A stretch of DNA of 64,000 nucleotides from Flavobacterium difficile (GTDB lineage Bacteria; Bacteroidota; Bacteroidia; Flavobacteriales; Flavobacteriaceae), in NCBI RefSeq assembly GCF_011392115.1, contig NZ_JAAJBT010000001.1, positions 496,001 to 560,000 on the forward strand, given 5' to 3'. The notes under the pieces were generated by a model. That model had not been told where the DNA came from. It worked only from the letters and a program-made list of their open reading frames with translations, and ran no database searches. The position numbers and the translations under genes were made by a program. Shown here one piece after another: positions 51,812 to 59,058 of this stretch (within the stretch, counting starts at the first letter, position 1; each line of letters opens with the position of its first letter).

Positions 51812-53153
51812 AACTAACTTTTTTGCTTTTGCATTCTTACTGATTTCAGTAGTTACTTTTGCACAAAAGAAACAAAAAGTAGATGGTGTAGCAGCTGTAG
51901 TAGGAAATTATATCGTATTAGATTCAGATATCGATTTAATGTATTTAGAATTAAAAACTCAAAATATAGATACCCAAAATATTACACGTTGCGAATTATT
52001 AGGGAAGCAGTTAGAAGATAAATTGTATGCGCATCAGGCCATTCAAGATAGTATTGTAGTTACAGATGAAGAAGTGAATACGTACATGGATAACCAGATG
52101 GATGCTTTGGTAGAGCAAATGGGTTCTAAAGAAAAATTATTCGCTTATTACAAGAAAAAAGACGAGCAAGATTTTAGAAGCTATTTTTTCGAAATCATTA
52201 AAATGAACAAATTAACGTCGCAAATGCAACGTAAAATTGTAGATGATATTACTGTTACACCAGATGAAGTGAAGCAATTTTTTAATGGTATTCCTAAAGA
52301 AGAAATTCCAACTATTGGAGCAGAAATTGAACTGTCGCAAATTGTAATTAAACCCGTTGTTTCTAAAGAAGACAAACAAAAAGTAATTGATAAGTTAAAC
52401 GAAATTAGAAACGATGTAATTAATAATGGCGGAAGTTTTTATAGTAAAGCCGTAATTTATTCTGAAGATCCTGGTTCAAGTTCAAACGGTGGTTATTATA
52501 AAATGAATAAAAAAACACAGTTTGTAAAAGAATTTAAAGATGTGGCTTTTCGTTTAAATGAAGGAGAAATTTCTGAACCTTTTGAAACAGAATTTGGATA
52601 TCATATCATTATGATTGATAAAATTATTGGTCAAGATATTGAACTTCGTCATATTGTAATTACGCCAAAAGTATCTTCTCAGGCCATGAGAGAAGCTGCT
52701 GAAAAAATTGAAGCTATAAGAACAAAAATAGAAAAAGGTGAAATTACTTTTGAAGATGCTGCTAAAGCATCATCAGACGATAAAGAAACTAAAACTAATG
52801 GTGGGTTATTATTAAATCCTCGTTCATCTGAAGCGCGTTTTGAGATCTCAAAATTACCACCAGAATTATACAATCAAGTTAATCTTTTAAAGGAAAATGA
52901 AATGTCTAAAGTGTTTATCGAACAAGAAAGACAAGGCACAAAATTCTTCAAAATTTTAAAAGTAAACAAAAAAACAGAAGAACACAAAGCAGATTTTAGC
53001 ACAGATTATATGAAAATAAAAGAATTAGCGCTTTCAGACAAACAGTTTAAAGAAATTAACAAATGGTTGGCTGAAAAAATTGAGAAAAATCATATCAAAA
53101 TAAGTGCAGATTATAAAGATTGTACATTCGAAAACAACTGGTTAAAAAAATAA
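51789..53153 (+). CDS. surA: SurA-like periplasmic chaperone/peptidyl-prolyl isomerase
   Basis: This 454-residue exported protein has a signal peptide cleaved after TFA, a SurA N-domain (VDGVAAVVGNYIVLDSDIDL) and two parvulin domains (about 170-280 with GGYYKMNKKTQFVKEFKDV and EFGYHIIMID, and 285-390 with RHIVITPKVSS). It escorts outer-membrane proteins across the periplasm. The start at ATG 51789 gives the signal peptide and overlaps the previous gene by 23 bp. MoxR follows after 57 nt of AT-rich repeat-like sequence. Confidence 0.92.
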   Translation: MISKFLNKTNFFAFAFLLISVVTFAQKKQKVDGVAAVVGNYIVLDSDIDLMYLELKTQNIDTQNITRCELLGKQLEDKLYAHQAIQDSIVVTDEEVNTYMDNQMDALVEQMGSKEKLFAYYKKKDEQDFRSYFFEIIKMNKLTSQMQRKIVDDITVTPDEVKQFFNGIPKEEIPTIGAEIELSQIVIKPVVSKEDKQKVIDKLNEIRNDVINNGGSFYSKAVIYSEDPGSSSNGGYYKMNKKTQFVKEFKDVAFRLNEGEISEPFETEFGYHIIMIDKIIGQDIELRHIVITPKVSSQAMREAAEKIEAIRTKIEKGEITFEDAAKASSDDKETKTNGGLLLNPRSSEARFEISKLPPELYNQVNLLKENEMSKVFIEQERQGTKFFKILKVNKKTEEHKADFSTDYMKIKELALSDKQFKEINKWLAEKIEKNHIKISADYKDCTFENNWLKK

Positions 53154-53210
53154 TTTCATTTTAAAAGAAATTTTTATCTTTTTACTTTTACCTTTTATCT
53201 TTTAAAAAAT

Positions 53211-54164
53211 ATGTCAGACGTAGCAGCAATTGAAAAATTAGTTCAAAAACAAAAGCAATTAAAACAAGAAATTGCTAAAATTATTGTAGGTCAGGATGAA
53301 GTAGTGAATCAAATTGTTTTGAGTATTTTTTCTGGTGGTCATGCACTTTTAGTAGGTGTGCCTGGTTTAGCCAAAACCTTAATGGTAAATACCATTTCTG
53401 AAGCATTAGGATTAAATTTTAAACGCATTCAGTTTACGCCAGATTTAATGCCTTCTGATATCTTAGGAAGTGAAATTTTAGATGAATCTAGAAATTTTAA
53501 ATTCATAAAAGGACCAATTTTTTCAAATATTATTTTGGCAGATGAGATCAACAGAACACCACCAAAAACGCAAGCAGCTTTATTAGAAGCCATGCAAGAA
53601 AAGTCAGTTACTGTTGCCGGGCAAAGTTTTAAATTAGATTTACCGTTTTTCGTTTTAGCTACACAAAACCCTATCGAACAAGAAGGAACTTATCCGTTAC
53701 CAGAAGCACAATTAGACCGTTTCATGTTCGCTATAAATCTAGATTATCCTACTTTTGAAGAGGAAGTACAAGTGGTAAAAGCTACAACATCTGATGTAAA
53801 AGTAACCATCAATCCTTTGTTTTCTGCCGAAGAAATTATAGAATATCAAAATCTAATCAGAAAAATTCCAGTTACAGATAATGTAATAGAATATGCGGTA
53901 TCTTTAGTTTCAAAAACGCGTCCAAATAATCCATTGGCTACAGATTTTGTTAAAAATTATTTAGATTGGGGCGCTGGACCACGTGCTTCGCAAAGTTTAA
54001 TTTTAGCAGCAAAAACTAATGCCGCTATAAATGGAAAATTTTCTCCAGATATTGAAGATATCCAAGCGGTAGCTTTCGGAATTTTACGTCACAGAATAGT
54101 AAAAAATTACAAAGCAGACGCCGAAGGAATTTCAGAAGAAGATATTATTAGAAAATTGTTTTAA
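53211..54164 (+). CDS. moxR: MoxR-family AAA+ ATPase
   Basis: This 317-residue MoxR ATPase has Walker A GVPGLAKT (49-56), Walker B/sensor LADEINRTPPKTQ (109-121), and the MoxR block FVLATQNPIEQEGTYPLPEAQ followed by LDRF. MoxR proteins act as chaperones for von Willebrand domain partners, often beside DUF58 and Bat genes, but none is here. It converges on the exosortase gene with a shared terminator. Confidence 0.94.
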   Translation: MSDVAAIEKLVQKQKQLKQEIAKIIVGQDEVVNQIVLSIFSGGHALLVGVPGLAKTLMVNTISEALGLNFKRIQFTPDLMPSDILGSEILDESRNFKFIKGPIFSNIILADEINRTPPKTQAALLEAMQEKSVTVAGQSFKLDLPFFVLATQNPIEQEGTYPLPEAQLDRFMFAINLDYPTFEEEVQVVKATTSDVKVTINPLFSAEEIIEYQNLIRKIPVTDNVIEYAVSLVSKTRPNNPLATDFVKNYLDWGAGPRASQSLILAAKTNAAINGKFSPDIEDIQAVAFGILRHRIVKNYKADAEGISEEDIIRKLF

Positions 54165-54169
54165 TATAT

Positions 54170-54197
54170 AAAAAGCCTAACTTCTGTTAGGCTTTTT
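54170..54197. terminator. Bidirectional terminator over exosortase stop codon
   Basis: A 12-bp perfect stem (AAAAAGCCTAAC / GTTAGGCTTTTT) with loop TTCT ends moxR and the exosortase gene. The exosortase stop codon (54177-54179) is in the left arm. Confidence 0.9.
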
Positions 54198-55430
54198 GCT
54201 TTCTATACTGATTTCATTAATCAAGCGGATGGGTTGGTTATAAATCAATTTCATGAGCATGACTTCAATAAACGAGTTGTATTTTTTATTGCCACATTCA
54301 TACCACCAATACGAATCGTATATAACCTTGTTTTTCTCCATTTTATTATACCAAATGGTCTCATGGTTTCGAGTGATTTCTTTCGATTCGAAAATGCGAT
54401 ATCCGTCGCCTGTCCAACAAATTAAAGGTTTGTGTATTGGTGTTTTTATATAAATTAGTTTTTGCTCTTCTATAATTTTAAAGACTTCCGAATTGACCCA
54501 TTTCCCGTTTTTTAAATTGTATGCTGGATTCAAATTAACTAATAAATCGAGATTTTGTTCTTTTTTCATTTCTACACTGGTAATCAACACTAAAATTAAG
54601 GCTATACCAATTGGTGCGATATTTAGATGTTTAGTTGTTGTAGTTTCGGTAGTGATTTTTGGTTTAAAATACCGAATCAATACTAACATTGGTACCACTT
54701 GATACATCGTAAAACAAACCAGTCCAACACTATGATGTAAGGCATTTTCTTGTGTACAATCTAAAAGAATTAAAGTTACAATTCTGAAGTAATTGGAAAT
54801 AATATTTAAAACAATTAAGGCGATTGAGAAAAGGATAATTGGAAAAATTCCAAAATATTTTTTTTCCTTTTTTTCTTCTAAGGTTAAAAGTATGGCACCA
54901 GTTAATAAGCCTGTTTTAAACATGGAAAGTCCCATACAAGCCGTATCAATTGTAATTTTTGCACCTTCAATATAAAAATTAACGCCTTCAATTTTATCAA
55001 TTTCAATCACATTTTTTAAAGTGATAAAAACCACATAACAAAGTTGTTGCTTAATCTCGGTGGTTAAATGTTCGAAAAATTTATTAAATACACTAGAAAA
55101 TAACAAAATACAAATGAAAGCAATAAAAGAAAATCTCTTAGTTATGCTATAATACACCAAGCAGATTAAAAGCATCAATGACAAAAAATGTAACGACTTG
55201 GTATGCAATCTATAACTTATAAATTCAAATCCTATAATTATAGCTATAAGTAAATAATTGATTTTTATTTTAGTAGTTCTACTTCCTATTATAAATAAAA
55301 TAACAGAAAACAAGATGCCGAAAAAGTCACTGTCTAATCCAAAAAATAAAATTTTATGGTTAAACGCTAACAATCCAATTACTAAAGTGGCAATTATATG
55401 TATCTTGTATTTTTCTAAGTATGAAATCAT
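54177..55430 (-). CDS. xrtN: Exosortase N
   Basis: This 417-residue exosortase/archaeosortase-family transpeptidase has about eight to ten transmembrane helices in the first 260 residues. The catalytic triad is visible: Cys165 (DTACMGLSM), Arg216 (ISNYFRIV) and His232/233 (LHHSVGLV). A helix at about 272-287 and a soluble C-terminal domain of about 125 residues, with several Trp and Cys, follow; this extra domain recalls EpsI-like domains fused to other exosortases, but that match is weak. Its ATG shares one base with the stop of the VIT gene (TAATG), and that protein ends in a PEP-CTERM-like signal, so the pair should be enzyme and substrate. Confidence 0.87.
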   Translation of the reverse strand: MISYLEKYKIHIIATLVIGLLAFNHKILFFGLDSDFFGILFSVILFIIGSRTTKIKINYLLIAIIIGFEFISYRLHTKSLHFLSLMLLICLVYYSITKRFSFIAFICILLFSSVFNKFFEHLTTEIKQQLCYVVFITLKNVIEIDKIEGVNFYIEGAKITIDTACMGLSMFKTGLLTGAILLTLEEKKEKKYFGIFPIILFSIALIVLNIISNYFRIVTLILLDCTQENALHHSVGLVCFTMYQVVPMLVLIRYFKPKITTETTTTKHLNIAPIGIALILVLITSVEMKKEQNLDLLVNLNPAYNLKNGKWVNSEVFKIIEEQKLIYIKTPIHKPLICWTGDGYRIFESKEITRNHETIWYNKMEKNKVIYDSYWWYECGNKKYNSFIEVMLMKLIYNQPIRLINEISIESKKPNRS

Positions 55431-57925
55431 TATGCGGTTTTTCTTTGGTTTTTATAATAAAAAAACAACATTCCTAATGCTAAGAAAATTAATGCCCATT
55501 CGTGCGGTTCCGGAACAGCTCCGTCATTTTTGATGGAAGCATTTCCTAATGTGTTCACATTTTTTTCAATCCCATTTTTTTCGTAATCTTCATCTGTTTC
55601 TAAAACCAGTAATGATGAAATAGGGGTTACAATATTTGCTTCTTTAGCCAATGAAACAAACTGATTTTGAGCTGTAGTATCACTCTGTATTTTTACTTGT
55701 TCTTCTAAGACTTTATTAAAGGCATACATTCTGAAAATATGATTGTTGCCGTTTTTTTCTGTTTCAGTGGTTAAGTCATTTTCTTGAATGGAAATATTCG
55801 CCGACTCAATATTTATTAGATTCTCTGCACTTTTATTTATGGGAAAACTATGGGTTTGAATTGTGTTTATACAGTTTTTCAAATCCATTTTAGCATATGT
55901 AATGTATTTTTGTTCTTTTACCGTTTGCCAAAATGGATTTAAGTTATCCGATATATTTATAACTTTAATCTTTTTATTTTTGGTAGTAGTTTTTACTTTT
56001 TTTAAGTATTTAGAGGTTGCTAATTCTTCAAAGTTTGCAGACATCATTCCGCATTTTGTTACAACTAAACTCTTTTCTTTTAAGTTGTAAAAAGGAAGAA
56101 GCGAATAGCTAAGATTTTCAAATTTCTCAAATACAATTTTATAATTCTGATTATTGATTTCTTGTTTTTCATCATCACGAATTACATAGTATTTTTGATT
56201 GTTATTGCTCAATAGAGATTCAATTTCGTCTAATTTCCAATTGCTATTTAAATCCAAAATAATTTCACTTGGTGTAAACTGACTTTTTGTAGTTTCTATT
56301 TCATTTATTTCATACACTTTGTTTTTCCATACAAAAGATTTTGAATAGGTCTTAACGTTTAACGGCATTTCAGCATTCCAACTTTCTAAACCTATCGATT
56401 CATTTATTTGAAATTTTTCTTTTAGTTCAAAATTTTTAGATGTTTTAATAGTAGAGCTTCCTACTACTTGCAGTCTGGAAATGGTTTTGGCAGCATTAAT
56501 ATTTGGACCTTTTATATCCAGACTTTCGTAAATCATTTTATTTTTATCCACCTGAAGTGGAGTAGTAAAGCCACATTTAAATGTTCTAGGTAATTCGTAA
56601 CTAATTGGAAATACTCTCACCACTACTCGGTTTCCCTCTTTCCATTGCATTAAAGATGGGTCTCTTGCCTCTACACCGACTATTTGTTTATATGCTTTTT
56701 CAGCTTTTTCTTTGGTAGTTAATACGCCTTTTCTTTCTACTCCATTTACCCAAAGTGATAAGGATGTAGCCACTGCACCTTCTGGAAGTTGAAACGAATA
56801 GATGGCTTCTTTTTGTCCCCAAGTTTTTTCTGCACAAGCAATATCCATAGTAATTTCTGTATACGCCAATCTATGATCTGCAAAAATCTTCACATCTTCT
56901 TTGATGTTTTTTGTAAATAAATCAGTACCACTCCATAATTGTTCTTCGGTTTCCAATCTTTTATCAAAGTTCGATTTTAAAATATTTATTCTATCATCTT
57001 TGCTAATATTTAAAGGTTCGCAAAACACATAAGCTAAATTTATAATCGGATTATGTGTTTTTCTTTCATTATATTGTTTGGTTCCAAAATCACCAAAACC
57101 TCTAAATTCAAAAAAGTTTTCTGATGCAATATAAACGAGGTCTTTTTTTAGAATGATTTCGTTAAAAAAGTTTGGGTTTAGATTTTGTGAAATGACGATG
57201 TAAGTAGGCAAATCAATACTTGTTTCTTCAAAGGAATTTGTAGTACTAAAAGCATTTATTTTTTTACTTTCATTGTTTAATAAAACGGTAAAAATGATAA
57301 AACTTACACTAGGAAGAATGAATCCTGTTGAAAAGGCAATTAAATTAGGTCGCTGATTGGGAATTGCTTTTATGATAGTTAAAACATGCACTACGGTAAC
57401 AATTAGGGGAACAATTCCATAAAAGCCTAAACCTAATGCAATAATTCCAATAAATGAGTAAGGTGCAAATGGTATTAAATATACACTGTAATAAATAATC
57501 AGCAAAAAAGTACTTCCATTGATAAGATAGAATAGAGGTGAAGCATATTTATGTTTGTAGTTCGAATAAATAGCAAAATTAGTAAAGCAAAAAACAAAAG
57601 TTGTTACATACACCCATATTGGTAAATTTTCAAAAATATTGATAAATACATTTGTGGAAAAGCATCCAATAAACCAGTTTAAAAATAAAAACGGAAGTAA
57701 ATGCTTATACTTTTCTTTATATTTTAATACATGATATGTTACTATAACTCCAAATGCTAATTCTACTACAATTGTAAAAAAAGCAAAAAACTCGAGCATC
57801 TTAAAGTTATTTTCATCTGAATTTAAAGCTATAATAAGCATAATTGTACTCAATATCGTAATTACGATACTCGATTTTACACCCGGTTGGCGGTAAAAAT
57901 AGTTTGTTTTTTCTGTGGTTTCCAT
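55430..57925 (-). CDS. VIT-domain protein with PEP-CTERM-like sorting signal (XrtN system)
   Basis: This 831-residue protein has about six or seven transmembrane helices at 18-215, a spacer, a VIT domain (about 345-460: AIYSFQLPEGAVATSLSLWV and EKAYKQIVGVEARDP), a long uncharacterised region (465-790), and a C-terminal sorting signal at 805-831: PEPHEW, a hydrophobic stretch (ALIFLALGMLFFYY), and a basic end (KNQRKTA). It matches the XrtN-system VIT proteins. Von Willebrand A domains that usually follow VIT are not apparent. It precedes xrtN with a one-base overlap, so one is likely the substrate of the other. Confidence 0.87.
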   Translation of the reverse strand: METTEKTNYFYRQPGVKSSIVITILSTIMLIIALNSDENNFKMLEFFAFFTIVVELAFGVIVTYHVLKYKEKYKHLLPFLFLNWFIGCFSTNVFINIFENLPIWVYVTTFVFCFTNFAIYSNYKHKYASPLFYLINGSTFLLIIYYSVYLIPFAPYSFIGIIALGLGFYGIVPLIVTVVHVLTIIKAIPNQRPNLIAFSTGFILPSVSFIIFTVLLNNESKKINAFSTTNSFEETSIDLPTYIVISQNLNPNFFNEIILKKDLVYIASENFFEFRGFGDFGTKQYNERKTHNPIINLAYVFCEPLNISKDDRINILKSNFDKRLETEEQLWSGTDLFTKNIKEDVKIFADHRLAYTEITMDIACAEKTWGQKEAIYSFQLPEGAVATSLSLWVNGVERKGVLTTKEKAEKAYKQIVGVEARDPSLMQWKEGNRVVVRVFPISYELPRTFKCGFTTPLQVDKNKMIYESLDIKGPNINAAKTISRLQVVGSSTIKTSKNFELKEKFQINESIGLESWNAEMPLNVKTYSKSFVWKNKVYEINEIETTKSQFTPSEIILDLNSNWKLDEIESLLSNNNQKYYVIRDDEKQEINNQNYKIVFEKFENLSYSLLPFYNLKEKSLVVTKCGMMSANFEELATSKYLKKVKTTTKNKKIKVINISDNLNPFWQTVKEQKYITYAKMDLKNCINTIQTHSFPINKSAENLINIESANISIQENDLTTETEKNGNNHIFRMYAFNKVLEEQVKIQSDTTAQNQFVSLAKEANIVTPISSLLVLETDEDYEKNGIEKNVNTLGNASIKNDGAVPEPHEWALIFLALGMLFFYYKNQRKTA

Positions 57926-57962
57926 CGTTGATAAATTTAATAATTAAAAGTACTTTGAATTA

Positions 57963-57970
57963 CAAAGTTA
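57963..57970 (-). promoter_or_regulatory. -7 element for VIT-xrtN operon
   Basis: TAACTTTG on the minus strand matches TAnnTTTG, 37 nt before the ATG. Confidence 0.5.
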
Positions 57971-58057
57971 TAATTAATTTTGAATTAGGATGAATTTTTT
58001 ACTTTTATTTTAATAAAACTTTAAGGGAACATAGTTTTAGTTGTTTGGTTAAGTTGT

Positions 58058-58065
58058 TACATTTG
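58058..58065 (+). promoter_or_regulatory. -7 element for esterase gene
   Basis: TACATTTG matches TAnnTTTG, 32 nt before the ATG. The 172-bp gap thus holds divergent promoters for VIT-xrtN and the esterase. Confidence 0.5.
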
Positions 58066-58097
58066 TACTGATTTGAAATTAAATCTGAACCATTCTC

Positions 58098-58781
58098 ATG
58101 AAAAAACTGATCCTTTTATTTCTAGTTATTACATTTTCTTTTCAACAACCAGAAGAGAAATTACATACAGTTATTGGAAAAACAACTTATCCATTTTGGC
58201 TTCAAATTCCAAAAACCGTTACTAAAGAAGAGAAACTTCCAGTTTTAATTTTTCTTCATGGGAAAAGTCTTTCCGGAACAGATTTAAATAGGGTAAAGCG
58301 TTATGGTGTTTTACGTGCGATGGATAAAGGAAGAAAAATAAATGCGATCGTAATTGCACCTCAAATTGCTTCGGGAAATTGGAATCCAGATAAAGTATTA
58401 GAAATTCTAACCTACGTTCAAAAAAATTATCCTACAGATGAAAAACGCGTTTATGTTTGTGGAATGAGTTTAGGAGGTTACGGAACCATGCATTTCGTTG
58501 GAAAATATCCAGACAGAGTCACCGCAGCTGTGGCGATTTGTGGCGGTGGAAATGTTGCAGATGGTTGTAATTTGGCTAAAGTTCCTATGTGGATTCAACA
58601 TGGTGATAAAGATTATATTGTAAAACTATCTGAATCTCAGAAGGTTTATAATGCTATAAAAAAATGCAATCCCAATGCAGATGCAACACTAACCATAATA
58701 AAAGGTGGGAATCATGGAAGTGTCGAGAGTTTGTTTCATCAAGACGCTATGTATGATTGGATGTTTAAATATAAAAAATAG
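58098..58781 (+). CDS. Exported alpha/beta-hydrolase (esterase-like)
   Basis: This 227-residue exported protein has a signal peptide (to about 16) and an alpha/beta-hydrolase fold: FLHGKSLSG oxyanion region, Ser124 in CGMSLGGYG, an aspartate in HGDKDYIV (Asp170 or Asp172) and His206 in GGNHGSV. It resembles the prolyl-oligopeptidase/dienelactone-hydrolase group with small secreted esterases. The substrate is unknown. It stands alone between the exosortase pair and the aconitase genes. Confidence 0.85.
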   Translation: MKKLILLFLVITFSFQQPEEKLHTVIGKTTYPFWLQIPKTVTKEEKLPVLIFLHGKSLSGTDLNRVKRYGVLRAMDKGRKINAIVIAPQIASGNWNPDKVLEILTYVQKNYPTDEKRVYVCGMSLGGYGTMHFVGKYPDRVTAAVAICGGGNVADGCNLAKVPMWIQHGDKDYIVKLSESQKVYNAIKKCNPNADATLTIIKGGNHGSVESLFHQDAMYDWMFKYKK

Positions 58782-59058
58782 CGACTTGTTCAGATTGGTT
58801 TTATCAATTTGACAAAATACTATGTTGTTTTTTTCGAAATTCGTAGTTTAATTTCTTAAAATTAAGAATTCCTAAAGAAGTTGTTTTTTTTATAGCTATT
58901 TTTGAATTTAATTCAGTAAAATAGAATAATTACAAATAATAATTTTGCGAATATCGTTTTTTGTTATAAATTTTTTAATCCAAAAAGAATTATTTAAATT
59001 TGTACCACTTTAGAAAAAAACACAAACAAACAAACTAATTTATAATATAGAATTCGAT
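58782..59058. other. 277-bp intergenic region before acnB
   Basis: No gene is seen. It contains a palindrome with arms TTCTTAA / TTAAGAA at 58853-58868 and two candidate -7 elements, TAATTTTG at 58940-58947 and TAAATTTG at 58995-59002. Two promoters or regulation of acnB are possible. Confidence 0.5.
58995..59002 (+). promoter_or_regulatory. -7 element for acnB
   Basis: TAAATTTG matches TAnnTTTG, 56 nt before the acnB ATG. A second candidate lies at 58940-58947. Confidence 0.5.

Noticed and set aside
53158..53210. TTTTATCTTTT and TTTTACCTTTT repeats before moxR
   Set aside because: Short low-complexity T-rich sequence; not regular enough for a CRISPR or tandem repeat array.
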